A stretch of DNA of 64,000 nucleotides from NCBI RefSeq assembly GCF_009846885.1, contig NZ_WUWM01000004.1, positions 186,001 to 250,000 of the forward strand, read 5' to 3'. A model generated the notes under the pieces. The model searched no databases. It was not told the DNA's origin and was given only the letters and a program-made list of their open reading frames with translations. This stretch comes from Paenibacillus puerhi. Lineage in GTDB: Bacteria; Bacillota; Bacilli; Paenibacillales; NBRC-103111. Below are positions 46,135-54,539 of this stretch, in pieces. Within the stretch, counting starts at the first letter, position 1. Every line of letters begins with the position of its first letter. The position numbers were made by a program, and so were the translations under genes.

Positions 46135-48111
46135 ATGATAGCTATGGATGACAAAAAAGACTCGACATTTCTCGGCCCCATATCCTCTGCTCTTAGCTTG
46201 ACGATTAAGCAAGCCTTTACAATTAAGAGAAGCCCTATGCCTTGGGAAAAAGCTATTAGCGCGGGAATATGTGCCGGTTTACCGGTCCTGCTGGGGCTAC
46301 TGCTCGGGAATTTGCCGTACGGGCTGATCGCCGGGATCGGGAGCTTCACCTACTTGTATACCTTCCATGTCCCGTATGCCCACAGAGCCAAAAAGCTGTT
46401 CTTCGCGCTTCTCGGTATGGCCCTGTCCGTTGGACTAGGGACCTTTCTTGCGCCTTATCCCACTGCGGCAGCCATTGCGGTGGGGATCATCGGCGCGCTC
46501 GCTGTATTTATCTTCGGCGCATTCAAAATAGCGGGACCTTCTGCTATCTTTTTTGTGCTCGGTTTTCTGATGTCCACGGGGATGCCCATCGATCCGGCAC
46601 TGGCCCCCTTGCGGGCAGGGCTTGTCTGTCTAGGAGGGGCATTATCCTGGATGCTGGGCATGATCGGTTGGCTGATCCAGCCTTTTGGGCCTGAAGCCCA
46701 TGCCGTAACAAAAGTATACGACGAGCTTGCCGCTTTCATCGATTCGGCGGGTACGGAGCATGATAAGGCGGCCAGACAGCGGCTGATGTCTACGCTGACT
46801 ATGGCCAATGACACCTTACTGGCCGGACACTTGTCCTGGCGTAGCTCAGCCCCATACAACAGACTTCTCCTGCTATATGACCATGCCAATACGATATTCC
46901 TGAATATTCTAGAGCATCTGGAGAAGAGCGATAGCGTCAAGCTGCCTTCGGAATTCGGAGCTTCCCTCCGCGCTATTGCAGCTTCACTCGATTATAAAAA
47001 TGGCTCCGACGCCTGCCAGTTCCACCCGCCGAAGCAGGCAGACGAAGACGTAGAGCGGTTATTCGCTCTCATCGATGAGGCATATGCGATCCTGAGAAAG
47101 CCTGGGCCCCAGCTGGATCAAGGGATACCAATCTCGAAGCCATCTCTCAAGACCGTATTAGGAGGAGCCTTTGATAAAAACTCCATTGTTTTCTTTACCG
47201 CTATTCGATATGGGACAATCCTTACCCTGGCTGCTGTTATCGCTAATTCCGTTCACTCCAGTCACTCTTACTGGATTACCCTATCCTGCGCGGCCGTTAT
47301 GTCGGGCTCCACGATCATGGCTACCTTCCACCGTTCCATCCAGCGTTCCGCCGGAACGATCGCGGGCGTCCTCCTGGCTACCCTTCTTCTTTCCGGTAAA
47401 CCTGAAGGGCTTGTTATCGTGATCGCTATCGTATTGCTTACTGCACTTACCGAGCTTGCTATCGTCTATAACTATGGGATCGCAGCCCTATTTATCACGT
47501 CCAACTCCCTGCTGCTCGCAGAGAGCACATCTCCTTTGGTTGAATTTTCGTATTTTGCATCGGCGAGAATCATAGACGTCGTGATTGGGGCCCTGATCGG
47601 TCTTGTCGGAACCTTAGTGATAGGCTCGCGGCAGGCTTCCAACCTGCTCCCCCACTTCATGGCGAAAACGATCCGAAGTCAGCAGCAATTTCTACTGGAC
47701 TTATTCTCCGGGTCGCCGGTAGGCGAGGATCATTCTGATGACCAGGATTCTATAGAGCGAAGCAAAATGCGAACCAATTTAACCAATTTAAAAATCGTAT
47801 ATACTACCGCATTGGGGGAAATTCCAAGCCACAAGCAAGCCTTAGAGCTTCTTTGGCCTGCTATATTCTCCATAGAGCAGTTGGGGTATTTGCTTGAATC
47901 CTGCATGAAGTACACAGGTCGGCCCGTTCTGTCCGATGAAACCCTGTCCCAAATGCTGCTTGTGTTCGGAACTATGGCCAACGCTGCGGAGCGAAGACGG
48001 CCCCCGGCCAAAAAAAGCATCCCTGAGATTAAAGGGTATTTAAATCTGACCAAAGAGATTCATGATCTGCAGGAAGCACTTCAGGTTAGCGGGAGCGCCT
48101 GGGCGTCATAA
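46135..48111 (+). CDS. FUSC-family membrane protein (aromatic acid exporter-like)
   Basis: 658 residues with two halves of membrane segments: ~47-180 and ~345-500, separated by a soluble helical domain (~185-340), and a C-terminal cytoplasmic part. The C-terminal membrane block (AIRYGTILTLAAVIANSVHSSHSYWITLSCAAVMSGSTIMATFHRSIQRSAGTIAG) is the FUSC signature seen in p-hydroxybenzoate efflux AaeB and YccS-like proteins. Probable export of aromatic or amphipathic acids. The start at 46135 has AAGGTGG six bases upstream; the ATG at 46144 is an alternative. Divergent from the XRE gene, with its two operators in the shared region. Confidence 0.85.
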   Translation: MIAMDDKKDSTFLGPISSALSLTIKQAFTIKRSPMPWEKAISAGICAGLPVLLGLLLGNLPYGLIAGIGSFTYLYTFHVPYAHRAKKLFFALLGMALSVGLGTFLAPYPTAAAIAVGIIGALAVFIFGAFKIAGPSAIFFVLGFLMSTGMPIDPALAPLRAGLVCLGGALSWMLGMIGWLIQPFGPEAHAVTKVYDELAAFIDSAGTEHDKAARQRLMSTLTMANDTLLAGHLSWRSSAPYNRLLLLYDHANTIFLNILEHLEKSDSVKLPSEFGASLRAIAASLDYKNGSDACQFHPPKQADEDVERLFALIDEAYAILRKPGPQLDQGIPISKPSLKTVLGGAFDKNSIVFFTAIRYGTILTLAAVIANSVHSSHSYWITLSCAAVMSGSTIMATFHRSIQRSAGTIAGVLLATLLLSGKPEGLVIVIAIVLLTALTELAIVYNYGIAALFITSNSLLLAESTSPLVEFSYFASARIIDVVIGALIGLVGTLVIGSRQASNLLPHFMAKTIRSQQQFLLDLFSGSPVGEDHSDDQDSIERSKMRTNLTNLKIVYTTALGEIPSHKQALELLWPAIFSIEQLGYLLESCMKYTGRPVLSDETLSQMLLVFGTMANAAERRRPPAKKSIPEIKGYLNLTKEIHDLQEALQVSGSAWAS

Positions 48112-48209
48112 AATCATCTTTATGGTAGTGACCCGGAAGTCGATAGCCCGCATCCGCCAGAGAATGGCCTCCTCCTAATCAGGCGCATGGAAAGCCCCAG
48201 ACACAGAAG

Positions 48210-48252
48210 AAGCGTCCAAGACAGCGGACTGCCTTGGACGCTTGCGGCTTTT
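48210..48252 (+). terminator. Terminator of the FUSC gene
   Basis: AAGCGTCCAAGACAG pairs with CTGCCTTGGACGCTT (one mismatch) and is followed by GCGGCTTTT. Confidence 0.8.
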
Positions 48253-48331
48253 ACACAGGTAAGCTTATATGGATTTATCCTGCTTTGGGGCCCGTGAAGT
48301 ACTCAGCCTCACTTCGCCGGCTCCTCCCTGC

Positions 48332-49744
48332 TTATCGTTTACTTGCTATATAGTACGGGAGCCACATCACGCTACCATCGGTCCATTTGCCCGCCTCATA
48401 GGAGAGCATGGTTTTACCATTCGCGTTCACGAGCAGCGTCCAGTTGATGTTGTCCGGTCCATTCTCCAAAATAATGGAATCTTCATAACCGAATACTTCA
48501 TTAACCTTCGACGGTCTCCACGTACCGGATTTGGTTTCCGTCGTTTTTATGGTATAGGTGCCGTCGGTATTTATAGTTAGCGTTCCTGCGGCAGCCCCGG
48601 CCGTATATTCGTGCGTAGCATAATTGCCGGTATCCTTATCGTACAAATTGGTGGCTCCACCCTCGATCCATAGGTCGTAGCTGCCTGCAAATGTATCGAA
48701 ATCATAGTCCTTGACTGCAAACTTCTCTATCTCTTGCGCGGCATCGGCGGGTTTGGCAGGCGAAGGGCTAACGGCGGCTCCCAGCTCGCCCGTGATCGTG
48801 ATGGACCTCGTGTCCGGGTCATAGTCTACCAACTGGCTGAAGGCTTCGCTAATAAACCGGATCGGCACCACCGTGGTGTCCTCGATGATCTGCGGCGCGG
48901 CTTCCAGAGCCGTTGTCCCGCCATTGACGGTTGCAGATAGCTTATCGATCCAGAGGGTGATGGTTTGCTTCTCTTGGATCAGCGTGATTTTCCGTTCCGT
49001 TCCATCCCACTTCACTTCCGCGCCAAGCGACTCCGCGAGGAAACGAAGCGGCACAAGTGTAGTGCCGTTCACGACGACAGGGGGAACCTGCAACGTTTCG
49101 GTATTTCCCTGTACAACCGCATACGGATTTCCGATGGTCAGCTTGATCGTCGATGCAGGCTTGTTCCTTCCTGCAGCATCTGTGGATGTCTTATTGACTG
49201 TGGCGTCCGGCTTAGGTTCTAGCTTTGGTTCTGACTTCGGTTCCGGCTCCGCAGCGGCCTTCTCCTTGCTCTCCAGTACATAGCTGAAGGAAACCTGCTG
49301 ATAGCTGGCTCCATTGGCGGGCGAAGCCTGGTCAATTTTAACCTTCGCGTATTGGCCCGTGCTCAGCATGACCAGATAGATATCGCCCACCGCTAACGTA
49401 TAGGAGTTCGAAAAGCCTTTCAGATCGCGGGGTGTGGGGTCTTCTAGCTTTTCCCCCTCCAGCTTCAGAATGGCGGAGGCGCCTATCGCGCCATATTGGT
49501 TGATGACCATATCCGCCTCATCGGGCTTTGCTGTCTGCTTGAGCGTAGTTAAATTCAACCCGCCCTTATCCAGTACATTTCCCGACCAGTTCAACGTATT
49601 CGGATGAAGCGGCTGATACACACCTGTTTTGGTTTCTCCCCAATACCATTTACTCGTAGTCTCACTAGCCTGGGCCATGCCTGACGGAACCAGCAGCACC
49701 GACAACATCAGCAGCACTAGCATCCTTGTGAACAATGATTTCAA
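48332..49744 (-). CDS. Secreted protein with copper amine oxidase N-terminal (stalk) domain
   Basis: 470 residues beginning with TTG at 49744, GGAG 8 bases upstream. Signal peptide ~1-28 (LFTRMLVLLMLSVLLVPSGMAQA). The middle (~190-310) has two copies of the stalk-domain pattern, VVVNGTTLVPLRFLAESLGAEVKWD and QIIEDTTVVPIRFISEAFSQLVDYD, typical of the many Paenibacillus cell-surface proteins of this group; the domain itself is not catalytic. A Lys/Pro/Glu-rich hinge (EPEPKSEPKLEPKPD) precedes it. The N-terminal ~160 and C-terminal ~120 residues are not recognised. A GTG at 49753 would be a slightly longer alternative. Confidence 0.82.
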   Translation of the reverse strand: MKSLFTRMLVLLMLSVLLVPSGMAQASETTSKWYWGETKTGVYQPLHPNTLNWSGNVLDKGGLNLTTLKQTAKPDEADMVINQYGAIGASAILKLEGEKLEDPTPRDLKGFSNSYTLAVGDIYLVMLSTGQYAKVKIDQASPANGASYQQVSFSYVLESKEKAAAEPEPKSEPKLEPKPDATVNKTSTDAAGRNKPASTIKLTIGNPYAVVQGNTETLQVPPVVVNGTTLVPLRFLAESLGAEVKWDGTERKITLIQEKQTITLWIDKLSATVNGGTTALEAAPQIIEDTTVVPIRFISEAFSQLVDYDPDTRSITITGELGAAVSPSPAKPADAAQEIEKFAVKDYDFDTFAGSYDLWIEGGATNLYDKDTGNYATHEYTAGAAAGTLTINTDGTYTIKTTETKSGTWRPSKVNEVFGYEDSIILENGPDNINWTLLVNANGKTMLSYEAGKWTDGSVMWLPYYIASKR

Positions 49745-50136
49745 CTCACACACTCCTTTTCGGATAAACCTGCCAACAGAAGCAAAAAGGGTGCACCAAA
49801 TCAAAGCACATGGAGGTTGTCAAGACATCCACAGACCTATGAAAGGAGCACTATTAAGCTGAATATAAAGGAATTCGATCTGCAAGTAAAGAGCTTTTTT
49901 AATGAACAAAAATGTTTGTGAGACATGGGATTTCTGTTTTAGATGGGTATCACGGACACCAACGATTCGGGATGCTCTTGGGGCTATAAGGGCGTCCGCA
50001 TTTTGGCGATTGCAGGGCTGCTTTTTGTTATACGGGGGCAGAGTTATGAGTAATTGGATAGATGATTGATGAATACGGGGTGGACTGTCCCTGGAATGAA
50101 CGTAACGACTCAAAAATTGAAGGTAGGAGTTGTCCC
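49745..50136. other. Intergenic region between divergent genes
   Basis: A 392-base stretch between the stalk-domain gene (minus) and the acetyltransferase gene (plus). It is AT-rich in the middle (49840-49930) and must contain both promoters, but I cannot point to a clear -35/-10 pair. No convincing gene or RNA structure was seen. Confidence 0.4.
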
Positions 50137-50694
50137 ATGAAAACGGAAAAAGAAAAAATGCTAAACGGTGAGCTCTATCACGCCGCAGATCCCGAACTGA
50201 TGCAAGATAGGTTGAATGCTCGCAAGCTTACCCGGCTCTTCAACGACACGCTCGAGACGGAATTCGAGCATCGCACGAAGCTACTCAAAATGCTGTTTGG
50301 GTCGACGGGCAGGAACTTGTATATCGAGCCTACCTTCCGGTGTGATTATGGCTATAATATCCATGTTGGCGATAATTTCTTTGCGAACTTCGATTGTGTC
50401 TTCCTGGACGTTTGCGAAATTCGGATCGGCGACAACTGTTTCATAGCGCCCGGCGTCCATATCTACACCGCCACGCATCCTATTGATGCCGAGGAGAGAG
50501 TATCTGGCGCGGAGTACGGCAAGCCGGTGACCATCGGTCATAATGTGTGGATCGGCGGGCGAGCCGTAATCAACCCAGGTGTAAATATAGGCAACAACGT
50601 CGTAATAGCGTCCGGTGCGGTCGTCACAAAAGACGTGCCAGACAATGTCGTGGTGGGCGGGAATCCGTCCAAGGTGATCAAGCCGGTTCCTTGA
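50137..50694 (+). CDS. maa: Maltose/galactoside O-acetyltransferase
   Basis: 185 residues. N-terminal Mac domain ([18 protein letters not shown]) and a left-handed beta-helix of hexapeptide repeats ([44 protein letters not shown]; the catalytic His is in TATHP), ending with [30 protein letters not shown]. It transfers acetyl from acetyl-CoA to maltose or related sugars. ATG 50137 follows GGAG by 7 bases. It is closest to Bacillus Maa in pattern. Stands alone, with a terminator hairpin after the stop. Confidence 0.92.
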   Translation: MKTEKEKMLNGELYHAADPELMQDRLNARKLTRLFNDTLETEFEHRTKLLKMLFGSTGRNLYIEPTFRCDYGYNIHVGDNFFANFDCVFLDVCEIRIGDNCFIAPGVHIYTATHPIDAEERVSGAEYGKPVTIGHNVWIGGRAVINPGVNIGNNVVIASGAVVTKDVPDNVVVGGNPSKVIKPVP

Positions 50695-50709
50695 TGTGGG
50701 ATGGAAAAA

Positions 50710-50739
50710 GGTGACCCCTGTTCATACGGGAGTCACCTC
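50710..50739. terminator. Terminator between maa and the SDR gene
   Basis: AGGTGACcCC and GGgaGTCACCT form a stem around TGTTCATAC. It lies between convergent genes; AT-rich on both sides (TTAAATG on +, TTTTTCC on -). Confidence 0.65.
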
Positions 50740-50765
50740 TTAAATGCCGCTTAATTCTTGTTTGG

Positions 50766-51518
50766 TTATTTAGCCGTAACGCCGCCGTCTACAGGCAGCT
50801 CTACACCTGTAATATAGGCGGATTCGTCGGAAGCCAGGAACAAGACGGCTTCCGCCACTTCGGAGGCTTTCCCGACTCTTGGCAGAGCGGTTTGGGATAA
50901 GAACCATTGCAGCATTTGTTTGTTCTGCACAAACTCCGTGCTCATCGGCGTTTCGATAAAGCCGGGATGCACCGAATTAACACGGATATGATGCTTGCCA
51001 AAATCAACGGCTGCCGCCTTGCTCAGCATGCGGACTCCGCCTTTGGAGGCGGTATAGGCCCCTGCTCCGCTGCCGCCGGTAAGTCCGGCGATCGAGGAAA
51101 TATTAATGATCGAGCCGCCCTGGTTGTCTATCATATGGGGGATAACGTGCTTCATGCCGAGGAAGGTGCTCGTCAGATTAATATGGATCACTTTATTCCA
51201 CTGTTCAATCGTTGTCTCCAGCAGCCCTGCGGCATGAGAAATTCCCGCATTGTTAACCAGAACGTCTATTTTGCCGTAACGCGCGATCGTATCCGCTACC
51301 ACCCGGATCCACTCTTCTTCGGAAGCAACATTATGCGCATAGGCTGTTCCCTGTCCGCCGATGCCTTCCATTTCCTTGACGACCGCTTGCACGGCCGCTT
51401 CATTGATATCGGTCGCTACTACTGTTGCTCCCTCTCTTGCGAACAACAGCGCTTCTTCGCGCCCCATCCCGCTTCCTGCTCCTGTAATTATCGCTACTTT
51501 ATTCGTAAGACGGCTCAT
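50766..51518 (-). CDS. SDR-family oxidoreductase
   Basis: 250 residues. Classical short-chain dehydrogenase: NAD(P)-binding TGxxxGxG in IITGAGSGMGREEAL, NNAGISH, the catalytic Ser in NISSIAG and Tyr-x3-Lys in YTASKGG, and PGFIETPM. The Asp in ATDINEAA after strand beta-2 favours NAD over NADP. Substrate unknown (sugar, alcohol or acyl carrier type possible). The ATG at 51518 follows GGGAG by 9 bases; the longer frame to 51563 is not needed. Divergent from a TetR-family gene, with a nested palindrome between them, so it is the likely target of that repressor. Confidence 0.88.
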   Translation of the reverse strand: MSRLTNKVAIITGAGSGMGREEALLFAREGATVVATDINEAAVQAVVKEMEGIGGQGTAYAHNVASEEEWIRVVADTIARYGKIDVLVNNAGISHAAGLLETTIEQWNKVIHINLTSTFLGMKHVIPHMIDNQGGSIINISSIAGLTGGSGAGAYTASKGGVRMLSKAAAVDFGKHHIRVNSVHPGFIETPMSTEFVQNKQMLQWFLSQTALPRVGKASEVAEAVLFLASDESAYITGVELPVDGGVTAK

Positions 51519-51693
51519 ATGGCATGTCTCCCTTGTTTTCTTATCCATTCCCTTGGTATCCACCCCGACTATTATGAGTGGAAGTACGGTTTCTTATTCG
51601 ATATGTGAGCGGACGTAACCTTGCCTGCCCCAGTCGTTCCAGGCCGCTGACACCTCCAGCATAATAGAATGGCAGTTGCATGCGTTAAAAAAA

Positions 51694-51730
51694 TGATATA
51701 GTTGCTATCATCACGATAGAAATCATATCA
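51694..51730. promoter_or_regulatory. Nested palindromic operator between SDR and TetR genes
   Basis: TGATAT-(5)-CTATC-ATCAC-GATAG-(5)-ATATCA: outer arms 51694-51699 and 51725-51730, inner arms 51705-51709 and 51715-51719, all perfect and symmetric about 51712. Typical size and symmetry for a TetR-family operator, lying in the shared promoter region. Confidence 0.8.
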
Positions 51731-51757
51731 CACATTGAGATGGAACACAATTCTTGC

Positions 51758-51786
51758 TTGCTTAAGGCAAAGTTGACCGATATAAT
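51758..51786 (+). promoter_or_regulatory. Promoter of the TetR-family gene
   Basis: -35 TTGCTT (51758-51763), 17-base spacer, -10 TATAAT (51781-51786). The operator at 51694-51730 ends 27 bases upstream of the -35. Confidence 0.6.
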
Positions 51787-51833
51787 ACGTATCATTCAAC
51801 CAATACTACCGGAAATGAAAGGGTCATCCTCCT

Positions 51834-52475
51834 ATGGATCCGAAATCAAGATATGAACAAGAGAGATTGAAGGGCAAACAGAGCAGGTTAATCACGATTG
51901 TCGAAGCAGCCGAGCGTGTATTTACTTTGAAGGGAATCGAAAAAACCACCATGCAGGATATCGCCAATGACGCGAATATCGGCATTGCTACCCTGTTTCG
52001 GTATTTTCCAAAGAAAGAAAGGCTAATCGTCGCAGTCGCCAACAAGCTGCTCGAACCGATCCTCCATCAATTTCAATCCATCGCCGGGCTGCCCCTGACC
52101 TGTCTTGAAAAGCTCGAACGCTTATTCGATTTCTTTATCGAGGATCACAACAATCCTAGCATCACCTTTATGGTCGATTTCGAGAGCTATGCTTCCCATT
52201 CCTTGGAGCCGCTAGAGGGTATACAAGATTTTGAGGCCTTGAATCGCAAAATCGCCCGCGAATACTTGACTATCATTCAAAATGGCCTTGAGGACGGATC
52301 CATTCGCTCCGATATCTCCGTTCAAGATACTTTAACTACCGTTCTCAACACGTTTGGACTTTTTTCTAGAAAGCTATCCCTTCGAAAAAATATTCTTCTG
52401 CTCGAGTCCGATCTGACATCCGACTTCCAGCTCCAGCTCCTCAAGAAAATTCTTATCGATTACCTGCGGCCTTGA
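51834..52475 (+). CDS. TetR-family transcriptional regulator
   Basis: 213 residues. The N-terminal TetR HTH is textbook: IVEAAERVFTLKGIEKTTMQDIANDANIGIATLFRYFPKKERL (~23-65). The C-terminal part is an all-helical ligand domain with no recognisable ligand class. ATG at 51834 follows GGTCATCCTCCT, so the ribosome site is weak (CTCCT does not help); GAAAGGG lies 13 bases upstream. Divergent from the SDR gene with a palindrome between, so it probably represses both. Confidence 0.85.
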   Translation: MDPKSRYEQERLKGKQSRLITIVEAAERVFTLKGIEKTTMQDIANDANIGIATLFRYFPKKERLIVAVANKLLEPILHQFQSIAGLPLTCLEKLERLFDFFIEDHNNPSITFMVDFESYASHSLEPLEGIQDFEALNRKIAREYLTIIQNGLEDGSIRSDISVQDTLTTVLNTFGLFSRKLSLRKNILLLESDLTSDFQLQLLKKILIDYLRP

Positions 52476-52570
52476 GGCCGCTATAAACATAGCGCCGGCT
52501 CCCTCTGTATAAACAGTGACCCGGAAGGTAGACACCAACCGTCGCTTCAGGCCAGGACGCCTGCCAATGA

Positions 52571-52593
52571 CAAAAAGCCGCAGCTCATGCGGC
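52571..52593 (-). terminator. Terminator of the nucleoside scavenging operon
   Basis: Minus strand: GCCGC-ATGAGCT-GCGGC followed by TTTTTGTC, 12 bases after the nucleoside hydrolase stop. Confidence 0.85.
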
Positions 52594-52604
52594 GGCTTCC
52601 ATCC

Positions 52605-53552
52605 TTAAGCATATTCCTTCATCGTATCGGTCAGCATCGACCAGAACCTCTCGTGATCCAAAGTGAGCGCCACCCTCACATTCGGCTGCTTGCCGGTTAC
52701 GCCGTACGTATCGATAACGGACATACCATACGAAAGCTCGCCCCGAGTTTCAATATCGACGCGCAGCAGCTTTGTAGTAAAGAGTGTAGGGTCTATGCAG
52801 TACGCCACGCAGCAAGGATCGTGAACAGCCGCTCCGGGCAAGCCCCTTTCCTTGTATATAACCTCATAAAACCCTAATAGCTCCAATATAAAGCGCGATA
52901 TGTGATTGTCCAGGGAAGCAATCCGTTCTTTAACGGCTTCTGTCGCTACCGCCTGATGTGTCAGATCCAAGCCGATCATCGTAATCGGAGCGCCGCTGGC
53001 CAATACCACCCTCGCCGCTTCGGCGTCCGCATAGAAATTGAATTCGGCTGAAGGCGTGATATTGCCGAACGTTCCTCCGCCCATGATGACGATTTCCTGT
53101 ATTTTGGACAGGATCCGCGGCTCTTTGCGCATGGCCAATGCAATATTCGTCAGCGGGCCGATAGGAACAAGCGTAATATCTCCATCCGACTCCATCAGGG
53201 TGTCGATCAGGAAGTCAACGGCATGCCGGTTGATACTCGCTTTAACCGGGTCGGGAAGAACGACTCCGCCGATGCCCGATTCGCCATGAACGTAATCGGC
53301 GGCCACCGGCTCCCGCAGAAGCGGCCGGTCGGCACCTCGGGCTACCGGCACATGGGTCAAGCCGGCCAGCTCGCAAACCTTGAGCGCATTGAGCGTCGTT
53401 TTATCCAATCCTACGTTGCCTGCGACGATCGTAACGCCGACCAGCTCGATGTGCGGATTTCGCGCTGCCAGCAAAATGGCTATGGCGTCATCAAGCCCCG
53501 GATCGCAATCCAGTATGATTTTTCGCTTAGCGGTTATGGCTTGGTTGGCCAC
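52605..53552 (-). CDS. Inosine/uridine-preferring-type nucleoside hydrolase
   Basis: 315 residues. The Ca2+-binding signature is DCDPGLDDA (usually DxDPGxDDA, residues ~15-23), followed by GNVGLDKTTLNAL and, near the end, VHDPCCVAYCIDP. The enzyme cuts the N-glycosidic bond of ribonucleosides to ribose and base. Specificity between purine and pyrimidine nucleosides cannot be read here. It is the last gene of a unit with ribokinase, a 5'-nucleotidase and an ABC transporter, which gives a complete route nucleotide -> nucleoside -> ribose -> ribose-5-phosphate. Confidence 0.9.
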   Translation of the reverse strand: MANQAITAKRKIILDCDPGLDDAIAILLAARNPHIELVGVTIVAGNVGLDKTTLNALKVCELAGLTHVPVARGADRPLLREPVAADYVHGESGIGGVVLPDPVKASINRHAVDFLIDTLMESDGDITLVPIGPLTNIALAMRKEPRILSKIQEIVIMGGGTFGNITPSAEFNFYADAEAARVVLASGAPITMIGLDLTHQAVATEAVKERIASLDNHISRFILELLGFYEVIYKERGLPGAAVHDPCCVAYCIDPTLFTTKLLRVDIETRGELSYGMSVIDTYGVTGKQPNVRVALTLDHERFWSMLTDTMKEYA

Positions 53553-53585
53553 AAGATCACTTCCTCGTTCTGTTATCGTCCTTAT

Positions 53586-54518
53586 TCACGGCGTCTCCCG
53601 CATGGCCCCGTCAAAGGCCTCCACCTCTGCAAGGGTGGGCATACCGGCCTGAGCCCCCAGCCGGGTAACCGCGAGTGCGGATACCTTGGCGGCAAACCGG
53701 ACCGCTTCGGCCAATTCCTTCCCCATGGCCAGAGCGAAAGCGAGCCCTCCGTTGAAGGCATCTCCCGCTCCCGTCGTATCCACCACCGGCACTTGGTAGG
53801 AAGGGACCGCCGTCATGACCCCATCCGCTCGCATGAACGCCGATCCGTCCGCCCCCAGCGTAGTGATGACCTGTCGGGGTCCCATATCCTGTAAGCGGCT
53901 CATCGCCTCGTTCAATCGACCGTGATCGGTTTCCATCCCGGTAAGTAAACCAAGCTCTGAACGATTGGGGGTGATGTAATCCGTAAGCTCGAGCAGTTCC
54001 TTGGGCAGCGCCCTTGCCGGCGCAGGGTTGAGAATCACTAGCTTGCCGTGCCGCTTGGCGAGCTGCGCTGCCGTGCAGACGGTATCCAGCGGAATCTCCA
54101 GCTGCAGGAGAACCGCATCGGCCTGCGCGATGACGCGCTCGTGCTGCTCGATAATCTGTGGCGAACAATGGGCATTGGCGCCGGGAACGACAACGATTTG
54201 ATTATCCCCCTGGGCCAGAAGAATAGAAGCGATACCGGTCGGAACGCCCTCAGCTACTCGTACCGCATCCACCTCTACCCCGCTGTTTTTCATAGAAGTC
54301 AGCAGGCTCTCCCCGAAGCTATCGTCTCCGACCGCGCCGAGCATCGTCGTCCTGGCGCCCAGCCTCGACACAGCCACCGCCTGATTGGCGCCCTTGCCCC
54401 CGGGAATAAAGTGAACCGCGGTGCCCATAACCGTCTCCCCCATAGAAGGAGGACGCTGCGTTTCAATGACGATATCCATATTTAAACTTCCGATGACCAC
54501 AATGTTTGGCCTTTTCAT
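53586..54518 (-). CDS. rbsK: Ribokinase
   Basis: 310 residues, PfkB family. Motif 1 GGKGANQAVAVSRLG (~40-54) and motif 2 DTTGAGDAFNGGLAFAL with the catalytic Asp (~245-262). N-terminal NIVVIGSLNMDIVIETQRPP is typical of ribokinases. It phosphorylates ribose to ribose-5-phosphate; a role downstream of the nucleoside hydrolase makes sense, since the base-cleaving step releases ribose. ATG 54518 has GGAG 9 bases upstream; ATG 54527 directly abuts it. Gap to the next gene is 33 bases. Confidence 0.92.
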   Translation of the reverse strand: MKRPNIVVIGSLNMDIVIETQRPPSMGETVMGTAVHFIPGGKGANQAVAVSRLGARTTMLGAVGDDSFGESLLTSMKNSGVEVDAVRVAEGVPTGIASILLAQGDNQIVVVPGANAHCSPQIIEQHERVIAQADAVLLQLEIPLDTVCTAAQLAKRHGKLVILNPAPARALPKELLELTDYITPNRSELGLLTGMETDHGRLNEAMSRLQDMGPRQVITTLGADGSAFMRADGVMTAVPSYQVPVVDTTGAGDAFNGGLAFALAMGKELAEAVRFAAKVSALAVTRLGAQAGMPTLAEVEAFDGAMRETP

Positions 54519-54539
54519 GAGCCTCATCTCCTGAAGGTA

